This document shows, piece after piece, positions 11,750 through 22,883 of a stretch of 64,000 nucleotides of DNA. The stretch comes from Siphonodentalium dalli (lineage: Eukaryota; Mollusca; Scaphopoda; Gadilida; Siphonodentaliidae): the NCBI GenBank assembly GCA_032622095.1, contig CP136062.1, positions 150,778,875-150,842,874 of the forward strand. Direction: 5' to 3'. The translations under genes and the position numbers were made by a program. Positions within the stretch are counted from its first letter, which is position 1, and every line of letters begins with the position of its first letter. Under the pieces are notes generated by a model. That model was not told the DNA's origin. It searched no databases and worked only from the letters and a program-made list of their open reading frames with translations.

Positions 11750-13600
11750 AAAGAAACAGAATCAAAACAAGGAAGAGTCAGGAAAAACTTTATAAACTTT
11801 AAACGAAAATGGACGTCATAACTAAATTAATAACGGACAGGCTTTACAATCTGGAGGAGATCATAAACAAAATAATCGACGTTCTGTTTGATAAGTTTGA
11901 GGAAAAACACACAGCAAAAATGGCAACGCACAAGGATGAAATAGAAAATCAATTGGAAATGGAAAATTAGAATAGAGAAGAGACTCTCAAACAGTGAAGA
12001 CAGGTTAGATCCAGTTAGAGAGGAGACGGACAATAAAGTGGAATATATAATGCGGAATATACTGAAAACAAAGTCAGAGTTCTCGAAGGTAAACAGAACA
12101 AAATAACTGAAAGTCACCTCAAACAAAAGGACAACAAGCAAACTGGTTTATTGGAAGAACAGCGAGAGAAAACAAACCAATTGATTAATTGGAAGAAAAG
12201 CAGAGAAAACCAAATAAAATGATCTTGAAGAAGAAATAAATAAACTAAACAAAGATATCAACACATATACAGAGACGTGGCGACAGGGGGGGTTTTGGGG
12301 GGGGGGGGGGGTCTCACCCCCCCCCCCAACTTTGGTCAAAATTGTCAACAGTTGGAAATTTCATACCTGCCAATACATTAGTTGGAAATTTCACACCAAA
12401 AGTATGTTGAAAATGTTCTTGTAGTTTGATTTTCAAACAATTTCCTGGGGGGAATTAATTGTTTTTGGACCAATATTTGCAAATGTTCTTATTTTTGGTA
12501 AAAAATTTGGACTCAAATAGTCATCAGTTGGAAATTTTCCAACCTCAGGGGGGTGTCAGGTTGGAAATTTCCAACAGTTGGAAAGCTTGTGTCCTGGTCC
12601 CTCCGCCATGGCCAGTCAAAAACTGCTAGTTAATTTAAGAAAACAATATTATCATACATTTGGTCAACATTGTCATTGGAATTGTCATCAGTTGTAAATT
12701 TTCCAACCTAAGTGGAGTGTTTGGTTGGAAATTTCCAACTATAGGAGGGCTAGAGGCTAGTCTAGGTGCTAGGATTTTGCGATTTTCTTGTTCAGATTAC
12801 AAAATTTTCCCACACCGGGCCGAACCATGGTCGGCCCGGTGTGTCATTGTGTCTCCGCTGTGGCCAATACAATTACTATATTTGGTCAAATTTGTGGACT
12901 GAAATGGTCATCAGTTGGAGAATTTTCCAACCTGAGGGGGAGTATGAGGTTTGAAATTTCCAACACTATAGGAAAGCTTCAGTTGAGGCCAGTCTAGATG
13001 CTAGGATTTTCTCACATCGGGCCGAACAGCCATGGTAAGCCTGGTGTGTCGTGGTCTGTTGCCCATAGCCGTGTGCTTTTGTATGGAGTTAAATATGTAA
13101 AATATCTGAATGTTCTCATACCGGGAATATAGAACCATGGTTTATGGAGATATGGGATATTAAGCCTAAGAGCACTGAGATACAAGGGGGGGGGGTGCAA
13201 ATGGAATTATGCAAAACTTGTGTTCGGTCTGATTCTGATTCAAGGGGGGGGGGGGGGGTGCAGTTGGAATTTCCCATGGTGGACACCCCCCGAACGTAAA
13301 CCCTCTAGCCACGTCCCTGCACATATATCGAAGAACAGCAAATGAAAGTAGACAGAAAACAACGAAATATGGTGGTATAGTCAACATACCCGAAAGTGGT
13401 GCAACTGACGCAAACACGACAAGAGACCACGATTGGCGAACGATCAAGCGATTTGTAAAAGAAATGACAAATTCTAACGCAGATGACATAGTCGCGTTTG
13501 AATGAATTGGTAACAGAATTGAGAACAAGAATAGACATGTGCACATTACAACAAGTTCTGTAACCACACGAAACAACATGATTCAAACCGCAATTAATTA
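11750..13600 (+). pseudogene. Degraded LINE ORF1-like coding relic, split by a hAT element
   Basis: The + strand before 12270 translates, with interruptions, into lysine/glutamate-rich coiled-coil sequence (e.g. ENKVRVLEGKQNKITESH). After the inserted element (12270-13319) the coil resumes (IEEQQMKVDRKQRN) and runs into a stretch containing IPESGATD, DWRTIKRFVKEMT and DDIVAFE. That order, coiled coil followed by an RRM-like block, is what ORF1 proteins of several non-LTR retrotransposons look like. Several stops and frame changes are present, such as the stop after VAFE. No ORF2 follows. Family uncertain; host-gene origin cannot be excluded. Confidence 0.55.
12270..13319. mobile_element. Non-autonomous hAT element (1050 bp)
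   Basis: Perfect 8-bp target duplication CACATATA (12262-12269, 13320-13327) flanks TIRs 'cagagacgtggc' / 'gccacgtccctg'. An 8-bp duplication with CA-G ends indicates the hAT superfamily. The interior contains G/C homopolymer runs near both ends (12288-12327, 13187-13258), many 'ttggaaatttccaac' words and a hairpin at 12810-12842. It has no transposase; minus-strand frames here are chance. It interrupts the ORF1-like relic. Confidence 0.85.
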
Positions 13601-13601
13601 C

Positions 13602-14050
13602 AAGAAAACCATAGTCAGAAATGGTAACGCCACCAAGATCATATTGTTAGCCATAAATATAAATTATAATATAGAATGTATTGATTACATGAATGCACCG
13701 CCTCAGAATTCCGTTAAAACAACTAATCCTTCAAATTATTACAAAAAACTACGGCTTATTACTGCAGGTTTCTCATTAACCACACCAGAAAGCTTCTAAA
13801 TGCGGATAAAAAATCGGAGGTATTGTGTTCCCGCCAAGAGTGCATGGCCCAGCCATTGTTCAAACCTAAACGTCGAAAGCAATTAACGCGGTCATAATGG
13901 TTACATACTGCAACTATAAGACATCCAGCGAATACACACCCCACTAAAACCAGAAATGTGTTGTCCTGCGAGATATCCCATCGCTATAGCTCAATTTGAT
14001 ACGGCCAGATTAGCCTTTCCACAATATCCTAAAACAATAAAGCTTCTCAA
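13602..14050 (-). repeat. Inverted copy of the fucosyltransferase intron
   Basis: The reverse complement matches 6903-7361 nearly base for base over about 450 bp, including 'ggaattctgaggcggtg', 'gaaacctgcagtaataagcc' and 'gcaggacaacaca'. The match stops just before the splice acceptor, so no exon was copied. The pair is an inverted repeat spaced about 6.2 kb apart. Confidence 0.88.
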
Positions 14051-14144
14051 ATCATCGGCATAGTCAAGAGAACTTTCACGAACTTGGACATTCCAACTAC
14101 AGCTTTTACCGCGGACTCGGGGTCGCAGTACAACTTTAACGCGT

Positions 14145-14280
14145 CCCAAAATAACCGCATTCGGGATAGCACTACAGCTTTTAAAGCGACCCAATCTATT
14201 TATAAAACCTACATCGGTCCATCGGCCCACGTCTTTCTAATATTTGGCCAACAGTATTCACCGGTGGCGTTAATAACAAG
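14145..14280. repeat. Dispersed repeat R1, copy 3
   Basis: 'ccgcattcgggatagcacta', 'cagcttttaaagcgac' and terminal 'caccggtggcgttaata' match the copies at 930 and 2515. The middle is more diverged. Confidence 0.6.
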
Positions 14281-14904
14281 ACTAACGAAGCCAATGCAAG
14301 TAAAGAAAAAAATTATTTTAATGGAGAACTGACAAAATGTCAGAGCAGTTTACTCTTCGATCTGAATTAAAAATGAAAAGAGAGACATTTCCAGCAGTTC
14401 CGCATCGAAGGGAAAAGGACAGTGTAGATGTAATAAACGTGCTGGACTCATTCTTTTTAATAAATGTGTACTTTAACTTGTAACAGAAGACTAACAGTCA
14501 GTGCGACTCGTTCCTGTATAAATATGATGATGCATGATGATGATGAAACGATTGATTTTCACATTTTGTTTTTATAGTTTTGTCATCTCATCTTATCTTA
14601 TCTTATCTTATATTGTAAATACCTCCTATGTCAGGAGAACCGCCGATGGCCCGACGTTGGCATATACACCCACACAGCTGTATAGACTTTGTGTTAGTAT
14701 TGTTATTCTAGGGAGGGGTAATTGTTTTTTAGTAGGACTTGTTAGTACTTTTACATATATACATACATGGATGAGTATTTTACCACGCTTGCGAATCATA
14801 CTGGAACTCAACTCGACAGGCCTGAAATTTTATGTCGATATTTATACATACCATGTTGGGCAGGTAACTCTATCTACATATCTACAACGTACTATATAGA
14901 AGCT
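14281..14904. other. Intergenic, with a short (TCTTA)n run
   Basis: A 'tcttatcttatcttat' microsatellite lies near 14590. The 121-codon + frame at 14534-14899 is hydrophobic without a recognisable domain and shares its span with an open minus frame, so I do not call a gene. Confidence 0.4.
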
Positions 14905-14907
14905 TAC

Positions 14908-15778
14908 GCCCCGAAGTAGACCCCGAAGCCACGACAAATAGTTTTCATGGCTGGCTCAACCGATTGTCGTGGCTGGTTAACTAGCTAAGCCGGCTCAGTC
15001 ACGACGTTCGTGGCTGACGAAATATGGCGGCTCAGCCGGCTGAGATGTTATCATTCAGCGTATTTTCGTTTCCGAAATGTTCCTAATCCCCTGTTACCGG
15101 TTATAGACGCCGTTTTTTTTAGCGTTTGTGGTGAACCCGTATAATTCCAGACCACACGTAATCTTTTGATGTTGGGCTTTTCCATTATGGCGAAAATTCA
15201 CAAGGATTGGCATGGATATAGGCCTACTATCTAATCGGTATAAGTAGTTACATTGGGACTTCTGTCGACTTCAGACTGCTATCACCACTGCCATCTTGCG
15301 ATATATGCATGCATCATTGAATGATGAACCCGATAGTAATGATATATAATATTTCAAACTATTTTCTTTTCTTATGTGTATATATTGACAAATGTCAGTG
15401 ATGTCTGAGACTGGGTGTTGTCGATATAAACAATTTATATTTTAACCCTTTCAATACCGAATGGATGCGCCCATTCAGTTATATGAAAGCATGCATTGGG
15501 ATAGTCTATTCCACATTAAGGGGCCAGGTGTTCTGATAATATAACAACCATGCTGTGTCCATGCGAGTATACCAATATTAGACAATGCGGTTTAGTTCTT
15601 TGCGATTCACAGAACAGTTGTGCTTGACATATAAGCCCATGCACACGGCTCAGCCATTTTACAATTCCGGCGGCGGAGATTTTTAAATGTGGCTGGCGTT
15701 AGAAATAATATGGCTGGCGGCGGCTTGTAGCCAATATGGCTGGCGGCGGCGGCGTACGATGGCGGCTTCGGGCTCTAC
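14908..15778. mobile_element. TIR element, unclassified (about 0.87 kb)
   Basis: The ends are imperfect inverted repeats: 'ccccgaagtagaccccgaag' at the left and 'cttcgggctctaccccgaag' at the right. Subterminal parts are rich in 'ggctgagccgg' and 'ggctggcggcgg' words that can fold back. No clear target duplication and no transposase were found. It abuts the SINE on its right. Confidence 0.55.
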
Positions 15779-15779
15779 C

Positions 15780-16092
15780 CCGAAGGGAGACATTTAGACA
15801 GGAATTTTGCCATTAACCTGTGGATCGTTGCCCACAGTAGGGTTCTTTAACGTACACACAGCAGCCATTAACGTCCCCACCCGATGGGACGGCGTGATCA
15901 AACCAGTGTCATCCCAGTACATGACACCGATCGGGGGAGGATTATCGCTTAACTTAGCAATGCATACTCGGTACTTTATATAGGTACGATCAGATCTCCC
16001 AACTTTTGTTTTGTCGAGGATCGAGGTGAATCGATCCGGGGTCCAAGCGAAACCTCTGGCCAGCAGTCGAACACGATAACCACTCGGCCATA
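15780..16092 (-). mobile_element. tRNA-derived SINE
   Basis: Read on the minus strand, the head is tRNA-like: 'tggccgagtgg' fits an A box of Leu/Ser-type tRNAs, and 'ggatcgattc' sits where a B box is expected. Downstream come 'gatcggtgtcatgtactggg' and 'gtgtacgttaaagaacc', words I recall from the conserved central parts of molluscan SINEs. The tail 'cctgtctaaatgtctccctt' lies at about 15780. It is transcribed, if at all, by RNA polymerase III. Confidence 0.75.
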
Positions 16093-17945
16093 TTGATATT
16101 GTTTATTGTAAACCATCACACTCCCTTCTCTCTGATATTGTTTATTGTAAACCATCACACTCCCTTCTCTCTGATATTGTGTATTGTAAACCATCACACT
16201 CCCTTCTCTCTGATATTGTTTATTGTAAACCATCACACTCCCTTCTCTCTGGTATTGTTTATTGTAAACCATCACACTCCCTTATCTCTGATATTGTTTA
16301 TTGTAAACCATCACACTCCCTTCTCTCTGATATTGTTTATTGTAAACCATCACACTCCCTTCTCTCTGATATTGTGTATTGTAAACCATCACACTCCCTT
16401 ATCTCTGATATTGTTTATTGTAAACCATCACACTCCCTTCTCTCTGATATTGTTTATTGTAAACCATCACACTACCTTCTCTCTGGTATTGTTTATTGTA
16501 AACCATCACACTCCCTTATCTCTGATATTGTTTATTGTAAACCATCACACTCCCTTCTCTCTGATATTGTTTATTGTAAACCATCACACTCCCTTCTCTC
16601 TGATATTGTTTATTGTAAACCATCACACTCCCTTATCTCTGATATTGTTTATTGTAAACCATCACACTCCCTTCTATCTGATATTGTTTATTGTAAACCA
16701 TCACATTCCCTTCTCTCTGATATTGTTTATTGTAAACCATCACACTCCCTTCTCTCTGATATTGTTTATTGTAAACCATCACACTCCCTTATCTCTGATA
16801 TTGTTTATTGTAAACCATCACACTCCCTTCTCTCTGATATTGTTTATTGTAAACCATCACATTCCCTTCTCTCTGATATTGTTTATTGTAAACCATCACA
16901 CTCCCTTCTCTCTGATATTGTTTATTGTAAACCATCACACTCCCTTATCTCTGATATTGTTTATTGTAAACCATCACACTCCCTTCTCTCTGACATTGTT
17001 TATTGTAAACCATCACACTCCCTTCTCTCTGATATTGTTTATTGTAAACCATCACACTCCCTTCTCTCTGATATTGTTTATTGTGTACCATCACACTCCC
17101 TTCTCTCTGATATTGTTTATTGTATACCATCACATTCACTTCTCTCTGATAGTGTTTATTGTGTACCATCACACGCCCTTCTCTCTGATATTGTTTATTG
17201 TATACCATCACACTCCCTTCTCTCTGATATTGTTTATTGTAAACCATCACACTCCCTTCTCTCTGATATTGTGTATTGTAAACCATCACACTCCCTTCTC
17301 TCTGATATTGTTTATTGTAAACCATCACACTCCCTTCTCTCTGATATTGTTTATTGTAAACCATCACACTCCCTTCTCTCTGATATTGTTTATTGTAAAC
17401 CATCACACTCCCTTCTCTCTGATATTGGTTATTGTATACCATCACACTCCCTTCTCTCTGATATTGGTTATTGTATACCACCACACTCCCTTCTCTCTGA
17501 TATTGTTTATTGTAAACAATCACACTCGATCGATCCCTTCTCTCTGATGTTGTTTATTGTAAACTCTCTGATATTGTTTATTGTATACCATCACACTCCC
17601 TTCTCTCTGATATTGTTTATTGTAAACCATCACACTCCCTTCTCTCTGATAGTGTTTATTGTAAAGCATCACACTCCCTTCTCTCTGATATTGTTTATTG
17701 TAAACCGTCACACTCCCTTCTCTCATATATTGTTTATTGTAAACCATTACGTACACTCCCTTCTCTCTGATATTGTTTATTGTAAACCATCACACTCCCT
17801 TCTCTCTGATATTGTTTATTGTAAACCATCACATTCCCTTCTCTCTGATATTGTTTATTGTAAACCATCACACTTCATTCTCGCTGATATTGTTTATTGT
17901 AAACCATCACACTCCCTTCTCTCTGATATTGTTTATTGTAAACAT
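16093..17945. repeat. 39-bp satellite, about 47 units
   Basis: The unit reads 'tgatattgtttattgtaaac' followed by 'catcacactcccttctctc'. The 39-bp period equals 13 codons, so two + frames (up to 602 codons) and minus frames remain open by periodicity. Variants 'cttatctc', 'gtgtattg' and 'gtataccat' recur at spaced intervals, suggesting block duplication. The array begins exactly at the head of the SINE and becomes irregular after 17520. Confidence 0.96.
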
Positions 17946-18880
17946 CATCCCATTTCGAAAATTCGTTTGTCCCATCGACCCCAATGAGAACTATATATGT
18001 GTGTATGTACAGCGCTTTGTCACTTTACGTCAGAACCGCCCAAACATTCTACACGTAAAATGTGTCTGTGCACGGCTAGTTGGATAACATGGGCCTACAC
18101 TCATACGTACGGCATGTGGGCTATTTCTTTTTGATTATTTTGTTAAAACACGCACATTTTGGCTCCTCTGATGTTATCGGAGGTTCATCTGCTATAATCT
18201 GGTCTGGTTACTTGGGATCGGGGACCTTCTAACAATTTACTTCGGAGATTTGCAAATCCAAATAAACCGGGTGTTACATATGCCACCTCCTGTCGGCCTT
18301 TTTTCTTTTACAGTTTCTGGATTTACAATCGAGTACGCCCAACACAACCCGGAAGTGTTTCCATTGGGTTTAAATTTCCAAGAAGAAAGGCAGTTGTTGA
18401 TGGCATTATTTGGTCAAAATGTTATCTTTTATCTATAGATCAAAAAGAACCTGGAATTGAAGTGATCCCCTTTCACTGGATAGCACATTTTTTGATCAGA
18501 AACATGATAATTGTACGTTACAATCCAATACAACGCAATTCTTGCGTGGAATTCTCTTGACCTGTTGACCCTGCTAGTGCTAATTGCTATTGCCACAGTC
18601 ACTAGGAATCACTGTTTGTTAAATCACATTCACAGTCCCTAGGAATCACTGTTAGTTGAATAAAATATTATTTAATAACATTAAATCAATATTTTATATT
18701 TAGTTATTATAGTTATATTAAGTACAGTTTGGAAATTAAAAAGTTTGTACATGTGTACAGTACACTCAGTCAGAGTGTGGTATAAGGAAAACACTCAACA
18801 CGGTGGGAAGCCCACTGTGAATCACCGGCATTCACAGTGATTTTTCCACGGTGAACCCGAGTGGATCGGATTATGTTGAA
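17946..18880. other. Intergenic, with 'ctaggaatcactg' words
   Basis: 'ctaggaatcactg' occurs at about 18602 and 18640 and again at 20660 on the other side of the Harbinger element, so that element probably landed in a pre-existing repeat. A 62-codon frame at 18250 is not recognisable. Confidence 0.4.
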
Positions 18881-18883
18881 TAA

Positions 18884-20624
18884 GGCCTAAAGCCCTAAAC
18901 AATATATACGTTTGTTTCCGCTAACCCGACCGACCCTATTTTAAACCGCCGACTCTAAACTTTTTATTTTGAGATTTTTTTTTTAAATATCTAAATCTCG
19001 AGACTATTATATTGGAAGAAAACCAACAATGATATTTTTGTTGTTGGTAATTAAAATAAATTAGGCATAATTCCATTGTAATTTGTAACTATTATTAATT
19101 AATATGTTGGAATTACCGGTAGACGAGTGTGCAAGACCTACTTCCGGTATCGTTTCGTTATGAAATTGTCAATGCGTATGAAATAACTGCGGTACGTTTT
19201 TTCATTCAAAATTTATTTGAACTTTGACAAAACAATCTATGATCCGAGAATGGGTTAATCCATTAGTTATTGATGACTTCACCACTACAATATAAATACA
19301 TTAACTATTTAACCACAGCATAACATTTATTTCTACGAACATTTCATATTGGTACGTTGAATAGTGTCAAATAATGATCAAGTTTCCTATTTTCGTGGTA
19401 CATATACATCGTTTTTATCATACAGTCACAATGGGCTTGATTCAGTGCAGCTTTAAACCTTCAGGTCTAACAAATATAGGGTTTCCACTTATCTAATTGA
19501 ATTCAATTCAATTTTATTGAATTTAGAACAAATATTGTTTAAAAAGCAAACTTTTTTTTCAAACTTCAAAGTTATTATTTTTGTTTTTTTTAGAAATTAG
19601 AAGCTCGGTGACTCAAACCAATACACGTCCTCCCAAAGCCTCAGTAATTCATCTTAGAAGATTCCTCCTAGCTACTTAATTCAGCTTGGGCTATTTTTTT
19701 TTGACAAATGTTTACAAACAGTCAGTTTCATATTTTTACCACGAAATTCCACCCCATACTATTATTTGGCCCGTATGTTTTTTTTATTTTCCTAAAAATT
19801 CCACCACATACTATTATTCCGCACGTATGTTTATTGGGCACTCACGAGGATTGTTGTATGCGCCGCATGCACCGGAATACGTCTGCAAGCGCCCCCTCCC
19901 CCCCCACAGTAATAATATACGGTATATATATAAGCCCACCCACCAGCCCATCCCACCACCCAGTGTCTTATGCACCTGCGGCTATGGGAATATGCGCCGC
20001 AACCGCCCACAATAATAATATATAATGTATATTATGCGCCATAGAGTGTCTGCAATGGCCCACAATAATAATATATATAAGCGTCCGCGCCCACCATCTC
20101 ATCCCACCACGCATAGTGTCTTATGCGGAATGCTAGTGACTTCGTCCCAAAATGGCGACCTCATTCCGATTTTATGGGATTTTACGAGATCACCGACAAG
20201 TGGGACGAGGTCACCTTTTCGGGACAAAAATTGGTGGGACGAGAATGCAGTGGGACGAAGTCACTGATCACCCTTATGCATCTGCGGCCCCGGGAATATG
20301 CACTGCAACTGCCCACAATAATGTGGGGAGTTTGATGCAGAAGTGAAACCTGCGTTACGGACATGTTATAAAACAGATAAAATGAACGTTATTGTCCCAT
20401 TTTAGCTTTGTTATATCTCCCTGAGATTGTGTTTTTGTTTTATCTTTATGGGCTAAGCAAATTAGCAATAATATGGCCTGTAATGTCTAAAATTTCCTTA
20501 AATATGACACAGTGAATTGCATCCTGAAAAAATAAAAAGATTTAAAAAAAAAAAAAATGCGTACCTACCTACCCAATTTTTTTTCAGTCCGTTAGCGGAA
20601 ACAAACGTATAATTTTGTTAGGCC
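18884..20624. mobile_element. PIF/Harbinger-like non-autonomous element (1741 bp)
   Basis: 3-bp duplications TAA (18881-18883, 20625-20627) flank TIRs 'ggcctaa...acgtttgtttccgctaac', with an 8-nt indel between the two arms. A TWA target and GGCC terminus fit PIF/Harbinger. The interior contains a segment related to the 29.1-kb MITE (19740-19860, 'gtatgtttattgggcactca') and a palindromic 'gggacgaagtcac' patch (20130-20290). No transposase or Myb-like frame is visible. Confidence 0.75.
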
Positions 20625-20639
20625 TAAACAAACGTCCGG

Positions 20640-21770
20640 GTGACTTGTCGGTGACCACTAGGAATCACTGGGAATCACCGCGGATCACAGAGAATCGCGT
20701 CAAAACGCCGACATCTATATTGTATCACGTCATGCATAGCCGAAACCCTTTACTGTAGTTTATTCTAAAACATACACTCAGTGGGCCATGCCTTGTATGC
20801 TGCTGTGCATTATATTTATATTATGGTTGATATTTTCAGAAAATCCAGAATGATTAACTAGCTACACGTATAGGTAAAATAAACAATAAACAATCTTTAG
20901 ATTATCTGTGCCCCATGTTAGGGTATTTGGTTACAATAGCTTTTTCTACACAGGAATCACATTGTGGAATAATTATGTAAAATATATTGAACCTAACTGC
21001 AACTTGGCTACATGGAATCACCTAATAAAACAGGAATTATTCGATAAAATTTTAGGTACTGAGGAATCTGACTTTGTATATTATTAATGGTGTGAATCAT
21101 GCTATTAATAATACCGTACGACCTTATGAGAACTTGTGCTGTGGCCTGGTCAGTCATGTGGTCGGTTACCATTAAGGACCACAGTGGAAATAAGCTCCTT
21201 GATGGCAATCGATGGCATGACTTGTCAGACGAGCGTATTCATATGTATATTTCTCTTCTACTACTCTATTTTCCCCTCTATCTTTCTATGTACGATGACA
21301 GTACTTGGCCAGCTGCATATATTGCCACTGCTGTCTGTATTTAGGGATTCCATCTTTCGGTCATGGACATGCCAGTCTAAAGCCGGCCATACATGGCAGC
21401 AGTGTGTATATGCAGGTGGCGAAGAGCTGTTGGTTCTGTTACTAGTATCTCTTAAGCAACATGACAGTCCTGTTGAGGGAGGAGGGTGGGATAGCACGGG
21501 TTGATTTTTCATGTTGTGTATATATATACAGGTACGAGTTTCTATTTAGTAGTCATTACTAAGCTAGGTTTATTCACTATCTTGTCCCTCTACAGAACTG
21601 TCAAGCTGCATTCTTGTTATATTTATATATCTATACTTTTTATATTTATATTATATGAATGTCACAATCTGTGTTTACACTTTTGTATATATGCTTATGC
21701 TCATGTCTGCAAATTTTGCATCTTTTAGCCATTAAAAAATTATCTATCTATCTATCTATCTAGCTTTTTT
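20640..21770. other. Intergenic, with a (CTAT)n run
   Basis: A 'ctatctatctatctat' microsatellite at about 21741-21760 is the only named feature. The 122-codon frame at 21136 overlaps other equally long frames and has no recognised motif. Confidence 0.4.
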
Positions 21771-21777
21771 TTATTAT

Positions 21778-22089
21778 CAGTTGGGTACCCAGCTTTTGTA
21801 AAATTCACAGTTGGGTACCCAGCTTTATGAATTCTTACACAGAGCTTGATTTAATTAGTGATTGCCCTCAGTTGATAGCTAAATGAACCTGGTAAATTTG
21901 TGAATTCTTGTTTACATATGAATTATGCTGTCTCTTCGTCACCATACTTGAAAATAATAGCGGAGAAGAATTGTATCCATAGGACATAGGTACTGAAAAT
22001 TGACTGCTCATAAAGCTGGGTACCCAACTGTAAATTTTATAAAAGCTGGGTACCCAACTGAAAGTTTTAAAAAGCTGGGTACCCAACTG
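21778..22089. mobile_element. Small TIR element with iterated ends (312 bp)
   Basis: The motif 'cagttgggtacccagctttt' occurs twice at the left end (21778, about 21809). Inverted, it occurs three times at the right end (about 22016-22089), all spaced about 30 bp. Each contains the palindrome GGGTACCC. No target duplication is clear, so the family is unknown. No coding capacity. Confidence 0.75.
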
Positions 22090-22880
22090 AACGAAAGGGG
22101 GTGACAATGACCATTTCAGTGTTAGTTACCCGAATATTCTTTCAGGTCAAAGTGGTGGGGCGTCCTCAGGCTCAGCATTTTTGAGAAAAACCACCCAATC
22201 TATAAATATTTCGTTCACGAATTGCCAACCAGTAATTGTTAAAAAACACGACATAAAACAAGTACTCTGAGTACGAATTCGACATGTATTGATTACCGGA
22301 TTATTCGCTACAATGCTCAATTCTCACTTGCATAATCCGGATAGTACGGGTTATGGTGCGAGTAAACGCACATCGGATATGCAGAAACTGGCTCTACTAG
22401 CTTCACGTGTTCACTCCTTCGCATAAATTTAAAAACCGACATGGCTCATATATAAGTATACACATGCATTCAAGCATGCATATATCTAGGTTATGTGTTG
22501 ATATGGGCTTATGTCATGAGTATCGATGATGACAATCATGCGCTAGATTTCTCTGATTGTTGCGCCTGAGCACTAATTTATCAGTTTCACGCACCCGAAC
22601 AAGTCCATAATATGTCTTTAAAGCAGTCGTGTAAAATTGTACATTAGACCAAGGGAAGATTATCTACAGCTGTCTTCACTCGGAAACATTTATAAATACA
22701 AAGAGAAAGCAGTGTGTGAAGTTCTTACATTGTTTCATATTAAGATAACACTATATACCTATACCTTTTCCGGAAGTTGGCGTAATTCCATTTCTGATTC
22801 AAGCATTGCAATGTATACAATGTCACAATACTTGACTGTCCTGGCCCCAATCATCATGTTCGAAGTTGTATACATGTATG
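22090..22880. other. Intergenic, nothing recognised
   Basis: No gene or element boundary recognised. The + frame beginning at 22637 runs into the neighbouring element and is antisense to its ORF. Confidence 0.4.
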
Positions 22881-22883
22881 TTA

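Noticed and set aside
13166-13579. 137-codon minus-strand hydrophobic frame
   Set aside because: It is antisense to the ORF1-like relic and crosses the border of the hAT element, so it cannot be an ancient gene.
16040-16092. A functional tRNA-Leu or tRNA-Ser gene on the minus strand
   Set aside because: Only the A-box half looks tRNA-like; no full cloverleaf can be closed, and the downstream part is SINE body.
16093-17987. Frames of 484 and 602 codons, which could be taken for a repetitive membrane or secreted protein
   Set aside because: The 39-bp period is 13 codons, so frames stay open automatically. There is no start context, promoter or splice signal, and two frames are open at once.
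22550-22620. Possible promoter near 'cataatatgtctttaaagc'
   Set aside because: AT-rich words are common here and no gene follows.
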